A stretch of DNA of 64,000 nucleotides from Mucilaginibacter sp. UR6-1 (GCF_020880975.1 NZ_JAJIWP010000002.1:1054001-1118000), one strand, 5' to 3'; counted from the first letter of the stretch, positions 14,809-24,449 are shown. The notes: generated by a model from the sequence alone, not told the origin. Made by a program: numbers and translations.

Positions 14809-15813
14809 ATGCGGGCATTTATTGTAAAAAGCTACGGCAAAAAGGAAAAACTACATCTAACCGAATTACCCGAACCAATGGTTAAGGAAAATGAGGTATT
14901 GGTACAAATATATTCAGCAGGTGTAAACTCGTTGGATTCACTCATCAGGAATGGTGATTTCAAATTATTTTTACCCTACAAACCACCATTTATAAACGGG
15001 CACGATATGGCAGGCGTGGTTACCAATGTTGGTTCAAAAGTAAGCAAATTTAAAATTGGTGATGAGGTATATTCCAGAGTAGGTGATCACAAGATAGGCA
15101 CTTTTGCCGAATACATTGCTGTAAACGAAGCTGATCTCGCCTTAAAACCAAAAAATATCACCATGGACGAAGCCGCCTCTGTTCCGTTGGTTGGCTTAAC
15201 CGCCTGGCAGGCACTTGTTGAAACAGGAAATGTAAAAAAAGGCCAAAAAGTATTCATTCAGGCAGGCTCGGGCGGTGTGGGTACATTCGCTATTCAGCTC
15301 GCAAAGCATTTAGGCGCTTATGTTGCCACCACAACAAGTGCCACTAATGCTGATTGGGTTAAAAAACTTGGTGCTGACCTCATTATTGATTATAAAACCG
15401 AAGATTTTGAAGCCATATTGAAAGATTACGATTTGGTAATACACAGTAATCGTGATGCAAAAATCCTTGAGAAATCATTCCGCATTTTAAAAGCCGGCGG
15501 GCAACTCATTTCATTAGTCGGGCCTCCCACACCTGAATTTGCAGAGGAGATAGGTTTGCCCTGGTATTTAAAATTGGTGATGAAGCTCCTGAGTGCCGGT
15601 GCAAAGAAAAAAGCGAAAAAAGCAAAAGCCGCTTTTCGATTCTTATTTATGAGAGCTGAAGGAAAGCAATTGGCAAATATTACATCATTGATAGAAGCAG
15701 GGGTTATTAAACCGGTGATTGATAAATTATTTGTATTTGAGCAGACTAATGAAGCGATGGCTTATGTGGAGAGCGGTCGCGCTAAAGGAAAGGTCGTTGT
15801 AAAAATGAAATAA
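14809..15813 (+). CDS. NADP-dependent quinone oxidoreductase-like MDR enzyme
   Basis: 334 residues, medium-chain dehydrogenase/reductase of the zinc-free quinone oxidoreductase type. Visible: VLVQIYSAGVNSLDSLIRNGDFK, GHDMAGVV, PLVGLTAWQAL, nucleotide-binding FIQAGSGGVGTFAIQLAKHLGA and the C-terminal FEQTNEAMAYVESGRAKGKVVVKM. It lacks the structural zinc cysteines. Such enzymes reduce quinones or alpha,beta-unsaturated carbonyls with NADPH. It is 38 bases behind the SDR gene and ends the TetR-controlled operon. A Lys-rich run at about residues 264-272 is unusual. Confidence 0.9.
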   Translation: MRAFIVKSYGKKEKLHLTELPEPMVKENEVLVQIYSAGVNSLDSLIRNGDFKLFLPYKPPFINGHDMAGVVTNVGSKVSKFKIGDEVYSRVGDHKIGTFAEYIAVNEADLALKPKNITMDEAASVPLVGLTAWQALVETGNVKKGQKVFIQAGSGGVGTFAIQLAKHLGAYVATTTSATNADWVKKLGADLIIDYKTEDFEAILKDYDLVIHSNRDAKILEKSFRILKAGGQLISLVGPPTPEFAEEIGLPWYLKLVMKLLSAGAKKKAKKAKAAFRFLFMRAEGKQLANITSLIEAGVIKPVIDKLFVFEQTNEAMAYVESGRAKGKVVVKMK

Positions 15814-15971
15814 TAAGTGTGGATTGTAACCGCACCAGCCAACACAGTTGCAAATTAAAGGGTACATGTTTTAAATTAAGTGTTAACTATTTATACCGCT
15901 AAATGTTATAAACCGGCTTTACATTGAATTTATGACTTTAACATGGTCAGGCGCTTTAGCGGATGCACAAC

Positions 15972-16009
15972 AAGCAAAAGCCCGATCAAATTTAATCGGG
16001 CTTTTGCTT
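15972..16009. terminator. Bidirectional intrinsic terminator between the MDR and phytase genes
   Basis: AAGCAAAAGCCCGAT (15972-15986) pairs perfectly with ATCGGGCTTTTGCTT (15995-16009) around an 8-base loop. It serves the convergent MDR (+) and phytase (-) transcripts. Confidence 0.88.
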
Positions 16010-16053
16010 ATATTTTTATAGATAGATTTTATTTTTTCAAACCAAAGTTCTAA

Positions 16054-17127
16054 TCAATCATTCACCTTTAAATCCTTACCCGCCAAATCCTCCCAACGGT
16101 AAAGCTGGAAAGTTTTGTCATCGCTCATGCCTACAAACAGGCCGTGCTTAAAGTCGGCGTTTAAGGGTACAGATACCACGTCAGATCCATCGCTGTTGCT
16201 GGTTGATACATGTATGCTTTTTACAAAAGCGTTGTTGCCTTCACGCTTAAATACCTTAAACTGCCCGGCTGCCTGGTCAGACACGAGGATGTATCCCGTA
16301 GTATCGCCCGTTTTATAAATGCTGATACCTTCGTGATCTTCTGTAAAGCCTGTTTGGGCGAAAAGGTTAAGCTCCTGGTCGCCTTTGGCCGGTTCGGCGT
16401 AGTATTTACGCACGCCAAATTGCTCATCGGAGTAATAAATATAACCCATCTCATTATCTGCCGCTATGGATTCTATTTCCTTTTTGCCGCTATACTTGCC
16501 GAACTTGCGTTTCAGCGTAGCTTTAACGTGGCCTGTGCCATCATCGGTCAGCAGGTATTGCCACAGGTAGCCGCCGGTAGTTGGGCCTGTTTTGCGGCCA
16601 ACAATGGCGTAAATCTGTTTTGCTTTGTTGGTATAAAGGGCTATTCCCATCAAATCGCGAAACCCGGCAGCTTCATCCTCTCCCTCAAAAACAGGCATGC
16701 CGCCGTTATCAACCGGTTTCATATCCGGTAGTGAAAATATGCGCAGCTTATGTGTCATGCGTTCGGTAACTACGGCGATATCTGTAGGCTTACCATTAAG
16801 CATTAAGCCGTAGGCGATATCCACATTGTTAGGGCGTTTAAGGCCTTTTACCACCTTATCCCTAATGATCTTTCCTTTCAGGTCGAAAACATATAATGCG
16901 CCTATCTCATCCTTATCTGTGCCTACTATAAGTGATTTTGAAGCGTCAGTAGGGTTTATCCAGATAGCAGGATCATCCGTATCATACATTACCTTTTCGG
17001 TAACGTACAAAGGCTTTACCACCGTATCTGCCGTGGTTGATGCTGCTTGTTTTGAGTTATTGTTTCCGCAGGATGCTATGGCCACAAGGCCACCTAACCA
17101 AAAAATGCTGTTGATATTGATCTTCAT
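16054..17127 (-). CDS. Beta-propeller phytase (3-phytase), lipoprotein
   Basis: 357 residues. The signal ends in a lipobox IASC (Cys20), so the protein is probably outer-membrane anchored. The domain starts with DTDDPAIWINPTDASKSLIVGTDKD, then DLKGK, GLKRPNNVDI, RKTGPTTGGYLWQYLL, EIESIAADNEMGYIYYSDEQFGVRKYYAEP and TEDHEGISIY, which are the calcium- and phosphate-binding signatures of Bacillus-type beta-propeller phytases. It hydrolyses phytate to lower inositol phosphates and phosphate outside the cell. Its ATG touches the stop of the upstream lipoprotein gene (TAATG), so translation is coupled. Confidence 0.94.
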   Translation of the reverse strand: MKININSIFWLGGLVAIASCGNNNSKQAASTTADTVVKPLYVTEKVMYDTDDPAIWINPTDASKSLIVGTDKDEIGALYVFDLKGKIIRDKVVKGLKRPNNVDIAYGLMLNGKPTDIAVVTERMTHKLRIFSLPDMKPVDNGGMPVFEGEDEAAGFRDLMGIALYTNKAKQIYAIVGRKTGPTTGGYLWQYLLTDDGTGHVKATLKRKFGKYSGKKEIESIAADNEMGYIYYSDEQFGVRKYYAEPAKGDQELNLFAQTGFTEDHEGISIYKTGDTTGYILVSDQAAGQFKVFKREGNNAFVKSIHVSTSNSDGSDVVSVPLNADFKHGLFVGMSDDKTFQLYRWEDLAGKDLKVND

Positions 17128-18158
17128 TATTTGCTCAGGTTTAAAGTGATCTCCTCGGTTTCATCATCATTATATTCGCCTTTTAAGGTAAGAGCAAGGG
17201 TTTTGCCGGTAATTTTAAATTCACCGCTATATTTAAATTCAGCCTCTGATCCGTCTTCCTGCTCAATATCATCGGCAAACTCAACAGCACCAGCAAGCGT
17301 TTGTGTGTCCAGTTCTTCCAGGCCGCCTTCAATTTCTATCTCTTTGTTTACCGTTTCTGTTTCGCCGCATTCATCAACCTGCTCAGTTTCCTTTAATTTT
17401 ATTACAGCCTTAAATTTATCGTAGGCAAATTCAATCGTTATCTCATCAACATCTGCCGCTTTCAGACCTTTTACGTCTTCGTTGATCAATCCAAACAAAG
17501 CCACAAACCTGCCGAACTGCTCGGCGTTGTTCACGTCCAGTTCGTACTCGCCGTGTATAGCTTCATCATCCAATACAATATACTCAAACTTGTTGGCGGT
17601 GTTAACTACTGCTTTTTTGGTATCGTCGGTAATGCCGGTTAGTTTTATCTCAATTTTGCGGTCGGTAGTGTTTAATACATCATCGTCAAACAGTTTGTCG
17701 TCGGTTTCAAACTCAACTTCTATCTCTTCAACCCCTGCCGGAAAGTCAACACTGCCTTTACCTGTATTTACATCAAAAGTTAAATTCAGGTCAATATCCT
17801 TATCTTCAGATGTGGTGCAATCATCTATCTCGTAAAAAGCCTTGGCATCTTTTATATAATCGGATAATTTGCTGAAGCCCTCAAAATCGGTCACTTCAAA
17901 ATTTACCCTTACGCCTTTGCTTAGCGGAATCACTTTGCCTCCCAGGTTTTCGCCGGTCGGGTCAACACGGTCAATCAAACCAAGCTTAAAGCTGAATTTA
18001 TCTTCATCCTCCAAACCGCCGTCGCCTTCATCGGCAAAGTTGATGATCTGCGGAAAGGCATCACCCACATTGGGCTCCACCACGTTATCGTTACGTTTAT
18101 CGCAGGCGCTTAGTGCTACTAAAAATGCCGGCAATATAAAATATCTTAATATTTTCAT
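17127..18158 (-). CDS. Acidic lipoprotein of unknown function in the phytase operon
   Basis: 343 residues with a lipobox LSAC (Cys19). The mature part is strongly acidic (many Asp/Glu clusters) and beta-rich, with a Calx-beta-like or Ig-like feel and a repeated EIEIKLTGITDD / EITLNLSK pattern. No catalytic motif is seen. The position between a TonB receptor and a phytase suggests a surface partner for binding phytate or divalent metal-phytate complexes; this is context-based only. The acid-rich surface could bind calcium, which the neighbouring phytase needs. Confidence 0.75.
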   Translation of the reverse strand: MKILRYFILPAFLVALSACDKRNDNVVEPNVGDAFPQIINFADEGDGGLEDEDKFSFKLGLIDRVDPTGENLGGKVIPLSKGVRVNFEVTDFEGFSKLSDYIKDAKAFYEIDDCTTSEDKDIDLNLTFDVNTGKGSVDFPAGVEEIEVEFETDDKLFDDDVLNTTDRKIEIKLTGITDDTKKAVVNTANKFEYIVLDDEAIHGEYELDVNNAEQFGRFVALFGLINEDVKGLKAADVDEITIEFAYDKFKAVIKLKETEQVDECGETETVNKEIEIEGGLEELDTQTLAGAVEFADDIEQEDGSEAEFKYSGEFKITGKTLALTLKGEYNDDETEEITLNLSK

Positions 18159-18190
18159 TACTGTATTATTAATTGAAAATGATGGCTGTA

Positions 18191-20899
18191 TTATAAATTG
18201 AACTTGAGGCCAAAACGCATCCAGTACGAATAAAACTCGCGTTGTATGTACTGGTTAGGGGTGCCCTGGTAAGCCTGCAATGGCTGGTTGGTTAGGTTAA
18301 GCGCCTCCACAAACAAACGGAACTTGCTGGTGATGGCATAACCGGCCGTAGCATCCAACTGCATACGTTTGTTGATGAAGATATCTTCGCTTGAAACTCC
18401 GCCCAGTTCAGACAGGTAGCTGCCGTTAAAGTTCATTGATAACCTGGCCGAGAATTTTTTACCCTCATAAGCCAGCGAAGCGTTACCTACGTGGTTAGCC
18501 TGACCCGGCAGCCTGATCTCCTCCTGCGCGTTAGCATTGTCCTGATTAGCTTCGCGACTTTGGATGCGGGCTTTGGAGTGCGTGTAGGTGTAGTTAAGAT
18601 ACACGCTAAAATCACGCAGAAAAGGTATGAACGACAGCCTGCGTTGTAAGGCGATCTCGGCACCCAGCACATCAGCATCATTACCGTTTTGCGATTGGGT
18701 AATATCAATACGCTCAATAATAGGCGTACCGGTTGTTGGGTATGGCGAATTAAAAATGGTACGGCGATAAATAAAGTTATCCAGCTTTTTGTAGAACAAA
18801 CCTGCTGAAACAATACCTACTGAGCCAAAGTAATGCTCGCCCATTAAATCGTAGTTAATGGCCTTAACCGGTTTCAGATCGGCATTGCCAATGGTAGCCA
18901 AACGATCCTCACGGTTTATCTCCTGCGATGGAATGATCTCCGAAAAATTAGGACGGGCGTAGGAGTAAGTTACCGCTGCACGCAGGTTGCTGAATTTATC
19001 CAGCTCATATTTAAGGTGTAATTGCGGTAATACAAAATCGTACACGCTGCTGCCTGTTACCGGCCTGATGGCTTCCAGATCGCCATTGGCGGCAATAATT
19101 ACATCTTTAGAGTTGTAACCAACTTTGGTACGCTCGTAACGCACACCGCCCAACACCATCAGCTTATTAATTTGCTGGCGGCCCATCAGGTAAGTTGCAA
19201 ATACATCCTCTGATGCTTTGTATGATTCCAGCGCTTCATCAGCGGCCTTATCCGCAATCTGTAATTCAAATTGTGATGGGTTGGCGTTGAAGTAACGTAT
19301 CAGGCTCGTCACATCCAGCGGGTTACCCATAGAATAGCGGCCTTTCATAAATTCATCTTTAACCGGCTTGCCTTCAAACTCATTTAGGTTAGGCACACCG
19401 CCCAGGTTTTCAAAGGTGTTTTGTGTAATGCTGTAGCTCTTGTCCTTTGAGCGAACCTTGGCACCAAATTTTATTAAGCCCGCGCTGTTATTTATTTTGT
19501 ATGGGATGCCGACATTGAATTTTGCGGTAAGGTTTTTGTCTTTTGCCAGCGTGTTACCCATGCCCAGTTCGTCAAATTCGTAGCGTGAGTTATTAGTATA
19601 ATCCTCATCGGTGCTGATGGATGGATATTTAGTATCGGTATAATTCAGCGTGCTCGGGATACCGGCTACAAATGCCGCTTCGTTGTCAAAAGGAGTATTT
19701 TGCTCGGCATAGCTGTATTGCGCCTCATAGTCCAGCAAAAAGCTTTTAAAGGTATGCTTGGCACCCGCGTTTAATGATAATACAGATTGCGCCTCAAACC
19801 TGTCTTTAGTTAGTTTTTCAATCTCCTCATCATTAGGTTTAAATACGTAACGTCGGCGCCATTCACGGTCGGTAAAGCGTGAATAAATGGTGCGGAAATA
19901 CGCTTCGTGATGGTTGTTGAAGCGGTAATCCAATGATGAGCTTAAACCTAAACGGGTACGGGTCAGTTGGTAATCGCGCAGTTCAACCTCGTTATCATTA
20001 ATGGCACGTTCCACACCATCTGATCCCAGGTTATTTTGATAATAGTTGCCATTTAACAGTACACCCAGCTTTTCGTTTTTACCTAAACGCTGGCCATATT
20101 GCAACTGGCCCTGCACATTGCCCTTGTTCATCAGGTTATTATACCCGCCGCCAATAACCCCCGAGATAGCCGGGGTTTTGGTTTGAGCCGTGCGCGTGAT
20201 CAGGTTGATAGAACCACCGATAGCGTCGCCATCCATATCGGGTGTAAGTGCTTTGGTAACTTCTATTGAGGCTAACTGGTCTGAAGGTATCGCATCCAGC
20301 GCTACATAACGCACATCGGCTTCAGGAGAGGGTATCTGCTCGCCGTTGATACTGGTATTGGTAAACTGAGGCGCCAAACCACGTACGGATACATAACGTC
20401 CTTCACCCTGATCGCGCTCGATGTTTACACCCGGTACACGCTGCAAGGCTTCGGCCGCGTTCGGGTCGGGGAATTTGCCTATCTGATCTGCCGCTATAAT
20501 GTTTTTAATGTTGTCGGCATTTTTTTGCTGGTTAAGTGCCTTAGCCTGGCCTTCGGTATAACCGGTAACCACCACATCCTGCAAGGTGGCCTGGCGGCTT
20601 TGCATCATAATGTTAAGTACCTTTAGTTGCCCGGCATTAACGGTAACGTTCACTACTGTATCCTTATAACCCAGGTAGCGTACAGTAACGGCAAGGTTGC
20701 CTGCATTAACGTAAAACTGGTATTCGCCGTTCAGGTCGGCAGCGGCACTGCTTGTTGTGCCGTTAACCAACAATGTTGCCCCGGCAAGCGGCTCATTGGC
20801 CTGCCCGCTGATCTTGCCTTTAATAATACCGCGCTGGGCCATAGCCACACTGCTGCCGCATACTAAAAGCATTAAAAAGAGTAATTTTTTAAATTCCAT
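18191..20899 (-). CDS. TonB-dependent receptor with N-terminal carboxypeptidase-regulatory-like domain
   Basis: 902 residues. Signal peptide (about 1-21, ending AMAQ), a CarboxypepD_reg-like domain (about 24-108), a TonB-box region DVVVTGYTEG and a plug domain with ADQIGKFPDPNAAEALQRVPGVNIERDQGEGRYVSVRGL (about 118-235), then a large beta-barrel ending in Phe-rich YSYWMRFGLKFNL, the normal barrel C-terminus. The motif GKFPDPNAAEALQRVPGV is of the TonB-receptor subgroup common in Xanthomonas and Bacteroidota for sugars and phosphorylated compounds. It heads the lipoprotein-phytase operon, so a phytate-derived substrate is likely but unproven. Confidence 0.93.
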   Translation of the reverse strand: MEFKKLLFLMLLVCGSSVAMAQRGIIKGKISGQANEPLAGATLLVNGTTSSAAADLNGEYQFYVNAGNLAVTVRYLGYKDTVVNVTVNAGQLKVLNIMMQSRQATLQDVVVTGYTEGQAKALNQQKNADNIKNIIAADQIGKFPDPNAAEALQRVPGVNIERDQGEGRYVSVRGLAPQFTNTSINGEQIPSPEADVRYVALDAIPSDQLASIEVTKALTPDMDGDAIGGSINLITRTAQTKTPAISGVIGGGYNNLMNKGNVQGQLQYGQRLGKNEKLGVLLNGNYYQNNLGSDGVERAINDNEVELRDYQLTRTRLGLSSSLDYRFNNHHEAYFRTIYSRFTDREWRRRYVFKPNDEEIEKLTKDRFEAQSVLSLNAGAKHTFKSFLLDYEAQYSYAEQNTPFDNEAAFVAGIPSTLNYTDTKYPSISTDEDYTNNSRYEFDELGMGNTLAKDKNLTAKFNVGIPYKINNSAGLIKFGAKVRSKDKSYSITQNTFENLGGVPNLNEFEGKPVKDEFMKGRYSMGNPLDVTSLIRYFNANPSQFELQIADKAADEALESYKASEDVFATYLMGRQQINKLMVLGGVRYERTKVGYNSKDVIIAANGDLEAIRPVTGSSVYDFVLPQLHLKYELDKFSNLRAAVTYSYARPNFSEIIPSQEINREDRLATIGNADLKPVKAINYDLMGEHYFGSVGIVSAGLFYKKLDNFIYRRTIFNSPYPTTGTPIIERIDITQSQNGNDADVLGAEIALQRRLSFIPFLRDFSVYLNYTYTHSKARIQSREANQDNANAQEEIRLPGQANHVGNASLAYEGKKFSARLSMNFNGSYLSELGGVSSEDIFINKRMQLDATAGYAITSKFRLFVEALNLTNQPLQAYQGTPNQYIQREFYSYWMRFGLKFNL

Positions 20900-21270
20900 A
20901 AATTGATCTCAGTGAGTTGATGCAGCAAAGATTATTCACCTGAAATGCAATTGTAATATTAGCAGCGTTACAAAACGTATACACGTTTTTTTAAGGCGTA
21001 AACAAAGCGTGTACAAGCGTAAACAAAATGAAGCAATTAATTGATAATCAATGGTATAAAAATAATTATCAAGCCATTAAGTTTACGTTAACGGGAGGTT
21101 AGGATAGTTTTAACATTTGCAATGTATTGCTGGATGGATATGCACTAACCGGTTGTGCAGGGAAATTACCTTAACATTCAAAACTCTTTTATTATTTGAT
21201 GTGCTGCTTATATCCAAACTTACCTGATTTTTAATTGTTCAGAAAATAAATCAATTAAAGGTAAATAGCG
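20900..21270. other. Divergent promoter region between the phytase operon and ligD
   Basis: 371 bases without a gene. It contains the direct-repeat array at 20965-21027 serving the receptor operon. The right part (21030-21270) is AT-rich and presumably carries the ligD promoter; no clear TAnnTTTG box was located there. Confidence 0.6.
20965..21027 (-). promoter_or_regulatory. Phased direct-repeat array, putative PhoB-type operator
   Basis: On the strand of the receptor gene, TTTGTTTACGC (21027-21017), TTGTACACGC (21016-21007) and TTTGTTTACGC (21006-20996) follow one another without gap. After one skipped turn come GTGTATACG (20985-20977 region) and TTTTGTAACGC (20975-20965). Units start 10, 11, 20 and 11 bases apart, so they face the same side of the helix. 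The array is 66-128 bases upstream of the receptor start. Tandem 10-11 bp half-sites are typical of OmpR/PhoB-type regulators. Confidence 0.6.
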
Positions 21271-24009
21271 ATGAGCCTTAAAGAGTATACCCAAAAGCGT
21301 GATTTCAAAAAAACCGCTGAACCCAAAGCCGGCCGCAGTAAGGATAGTAACCATCTGATGTTTGTGATACAAAAGCATGATGCCAGCCGCCTGCATTATG
21401 ATTTCAGGCTGGAAATGGATGGCGTACTCAAAAGCTGGGCGGTACCCAAAGGTCCATCAACCGATCCTCAAACCAAGCGGCTGGCCATGATGGTTGAGGA
21501 TCACCCGTTTGATTACCGCAACTTTGAAGGCATCATCCCTAAAGGTGAATATGGCGGCGGTACTGTTATTGTTTGGGATGAGGGTACTTACGAACCTATT
21601 GAAGAAATTAAAGGCAAAAAAGCCCAGGAGAAGCACTTACTAAAGCAACTAAAGGAAGGCTCGTTAAAGATAAAATTGCATGGCGAAAAATTACACGGTG
21701 AATTCGCGCTGGTAAAAACGCATGGCATGGGCGAGAATGGCTGGCTGCTTATTAAGCATAAGGATGAGTTCGCCTCTAAAAAGGATGTGACGAAGCTGGA
21801 CAAGTCGATATTATCAGGCAAAACCATCGAAGCGATGGAAAAAACCAGCGATAAGGTTTGGCAAAATGGGCATGAAGAGGATGTAGAGAAGCCAAAGAAA
21901 TCCTCTAAAAAATCAACTGCCAAAAAGCAACAACCGGCCATGGCTGATGATAAGCTGGAAGAGGAAACGCAGGAAAGCGAAAAGCCAGATCTGAATGTTG
22001 ATGATCTGTTAAAGTCGGCTCCAAAATCAAAAGCGCCTGTTAAAATAAAGCCGATGAAGGCTACCCTGGTTGATGAACCGTTTGACGACCAAGACTGGTT
22101 ATACGAGGTAAAATGGGATGGATACCGGGCCATAGCGGTGATTGATAATGACAGTGCCGAACTTATATCGCGCAATAATATTCCGTTTGATAAATATTAC
22201 CCAATAAATAAACTATTAACGGACTGGAAGATCAACGCGGTGATAGATGGCGAGATAGTAGTATTGAATGATAAGGGAACATCTGACTTTGGCGCGCTGC
22301 AAAACTGGCGCAGCGAGGCTGATGGCAACCTGGTATATTATGTTTTTGATATATTGTGGTATGAAGGTCGGGACTTAACGCAGTTACCGTTGGAGCAACG
22401 GCTGGCTATACTCCAATCCGTTATTCCTACTGATGATGATCGCATTCGTCAAAGTAAATCATTCGCCGCTAACGGCGTTGAGTTTTTTGAGGCGGCTGAA
22501 AAGATTGGCCTGGAGGGAATAATCGCTAAAAAGGCCAGCAGTGTTTACACCTCTGATTTGCGTTCAAAAGAATGGCTTAAAATAAAAGTGCAGCGCCGCC
22601 AGGAAGTAGTTATAGCGGGTTTCACCAAAAATGCAGGGACATCAAAAGCCTTTAGTGCCCTGGTACTTGGCGTTTACAATGGCAAAACCTTACGTTACGC
22701 TGGCAAGGTAGGCACCGGATTTTCGGACAAGCTGCAAAAGGAAATGATGGCGCAGTTTGAACCCTTAATTACCGACAAGGTACCGTTTGATGTAGAGCCG
22801 GATGTGGATAAACCATCGCGTTTCAGGCCGCAGCGTATGGGCGCAAAACCTACCTGGTTAAAGCCCGAACTGGTTTGCGAAATAAACTTTGCCGAGGTAA
22901 CCAGCGAGGGCGTTTTCAGGCAGGCCTCATTTAAAGGTATGCGGGTTGACAAAAAGGCTAAAGATGTGGTGCTTGAAACGCCAAAAGATACCGAAGAAAC
23001 CGTTGAACAAACAGAAGATAAACCCAAAATATCATCACATCAAGCCATAAAGCCACCTGCCGGTAAAGACCGCAAAACGCTGCTCAACCCTAAGGATGAA
23101 ACCCAGGTGCGCAAAATTTGTGGCCATGATATTAAATTCACTCACCTTAGCAAGGTTTACTGGCCCGATGATAATATTACCAAGCGCGATATGTTCAATT
23201 ACTACTATCGGGTGGCAGAATACATATTGCCTTATCTGGTTGACAGGCCCATGTCGCTTAACCGTTTTCCGAATGGAATTAACGGAAAAAGTTTTTATCA
23301 GAAAGATATAAAAGGCAAAGCGCCTGATTGGGTTACAAAAACCTTCCCGTATACCACCAGTGATGGCGAGCATAAGGAGTACTTGGTAGGTTCGGATGAA
23401 TCGTACCTGTTATGGATGGCATCATTAGGCTGTATTGAAATGAACCCCTGGTTCAGCAGGGCGAAAACACCGGATAACCCGGACTATTGCGTGATTGATC
23501 TCGACCCCGATAAAAATACCTTTGACCAGGTGATTGAAGCCGCGCAGGAGGTACGCAAGGTGCTGGAGGCTATTGGCGTGCCATCGTATCCTAAAACATC
23601 GGGCTCAACAGGAATACATATTTATATTCCGCTGAATGCTAAGTACGATTATGATCAATCGCAAATGTTTGCCAAACTGATCGTTCAACTGGTACATGAG
23701 CAGATACCCGCTTATACCAGTTTAGAACGTATGATAAGCAAGCGAAAAGGTAAAATGTACCTGGATTTTTTGCAGAACAGACCCGGCGCTACCATTGCCT
23801 GCCCGTACTCGTTAAGGCCAAAACCGGGTGCTACCGTATCTATGCCCTTGAGTTGGGATGAGGTAAAGCCCGGACTCACCATGCGCGATTTTCATATTAA
23901 CAACGCCGTGGACAGGCTTAAAGAAACCGGCGACCTGTTTAAAGGGGCGTTGGGCAAGGGCATTGATCTTGAAAAAACATTAAAAAAAGCACAAAGTATA
24001 TTTAAATAA
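21271..24009 (+). CDS. ligD: DNA ligase D (phosphoesterase-ligase-polymerase)
   Basis: 912 residues in the order 3'-phosphoesterase (about 28-175), ATP ligase (about 255-560), polymerase/primase (about 610-905). The phosphoesterase has HDASRLHYDFRLEMDG, MVEDHPFDYRNFEG and GEYGGGTV. The ligase nucleotidyl Lys is near residue 280 in YEVKWDGYRA. The polymerase metal site is CVIDLDPDKNTF near residues 741-746, with KTSGSTGIHIYIPL. Full length and same domain order as Pseudomonas LigD. LigD repairs double-strand breaks with Ku; no ku gene is visible in this window. Linkers between domains are Lys/Glu-rich. Confidence 0.96.
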   Translation: MSLKEYTQKRDFKKTAEPKAGRSKDSNHLMFVIQKHDASRLHYDFRLEMDGVLKSWAVPKGPSTDPQTKRLAMMVEDHPFDYRNFEGIIPKGEYGGGTVIVWDEGTYEPIEEIKGKKAQEKHLLKQLKEGSLKIKLHGEKLHGEFALVKTHGMGENGWLLIKHKDEFASKKDVTKLDKSILSGKTIEAMEKTSDKVWQNGHEEDVEKPKKSSKKSTAKKQQPAMADDKLEEETQESEKPDLNVDDLLKSAPKSKAPVKIKPMKATLVDEPFDDQDWLYEVKWDGYRAIAVIDNDSAELISRNNIPFDKYYPINKLLTDWKINAVIDGEIVVLNDKGTSDFGALQNWRSEADGNLVYYVFDILWYEGRDLTQLPLEQRLAILQSVIPTDDDRIRQSKSFAANGVEFFEAAEKIGLEGIIAKKASSVYTSDLRSKEWLKIKVQRRQEVVIAGFTKNAGTSKAFSALVLGVYNGKTLRYAGKVGTGFSDKLQKEMMAQFEPLITDKVPFDVEPDVDKPSRFRPQRMGAKPTWLKPELVCEINFAEVTSEGVFRQASFKGMRVDKKAKDVVLETPKDTEETVEQTEDKPKISSHQAIKPPAGKDRKTLLNPKDETQVRKICGHDIKFTHLSKVYWPDDNITKRDMFNYYYRVAEYILPYLVDRPMSLNRFPNGINGKSFYQKDIKGKAPDWVTKTFPYTTSDGEHKEYLVGSDESYLLWMASLGCIEMNPWFSRAKTPDNPDYCVIDLDPDKNTFDQVIEAAQEVRKVLEAIGVPSYPKTSGSTGIHIYIPLNAKYDYDQSQMFAKLIVQLVHEQIPAYTSLERMISKRKGKMYLDFLQNRPGATIACPYSLRPKPGATVSMPLSWDEVKPGLTMRDFHINNAVDRLKETGDLFKGALGKGIDLEKTLKKAQSIFK

Positions 24010-24011
24010 CC

Positions 24012-24449
24012 ATGAGCATTATTAAAAACATTATAGGCGGCATTGCAGGCGCGGTTGCCCTGAATATATTGCACGAAACGTTGAAACGTTTTGACCACGA
24101 CGCGCCACGGGTTGATCTGGTAGGTGAAGAAGGCATTAACAAAACCATTGAGGCCGCTGGCGGTGAACGTTTAAGCGGCGATAAACTTTATGCCGCGGCC
24201 TTGGGTGGCGATCTATTAAGCAATGCCCTATATTACAGTACCATAGGCTTAGGTAAAAAGAAGTACCTGCTTGTGCGCGGAGTTGCTTTAGGCCTTGCCG
24301 CAGGTTTGGGAGCCGTAACTCTGCCGGAGAAGATTGGGCTGAATGATACCCCGGTAACTAAAACGCCCCGTACAACCGGTATGACGGTAGCTTACTATCT
24401 GTTTGGTGGTTTAGTTACCGCGTTAACTATAAAGGCACTTCGTAAATAA
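24012..24449 (+). CDS. Small glycine-rich membrane protein of unknown function
   Basis: 145 residues. Three hydrophobic segments with glycine zippers are seen: IIGGIAGAVALNIL (about 6-20), VRGVALGLAAGLGAVTL (about 88-105) and VAYYLFGGLVTALTI (about 124-140). The loop between contains DHDAPRVDLVGEEGINKTIEAAG. No known family is recognised. The start is 2 bases after the ligD stop and its own stop overlaps the next ATG, so it belongs to the ligD operon. Its role there is unknown. Confidence 0.8.
   Translation: MSIIKNIIGGIAGAVALNILHETLKRFDHDAPRVDLVGEEGINKTIEAAGGERLSGDKLYAAALGGDLLSNALYYSTIGLGKKKYLLVRGVALGLAAGLGAVTLPEKIGLNDTPVTKTPRTTGMTVAYYLFGGLVTALTIKALRK

Noticed and set aside
11739..15840. Attachment-site copy of the tRNA-Leu 3' end downstream
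   Set aside because: Only an ACCGCACCAG decamer near 15829 matches, and it comes from an internal part of the tRNA, so no direct repeat of the tRNA end was found.
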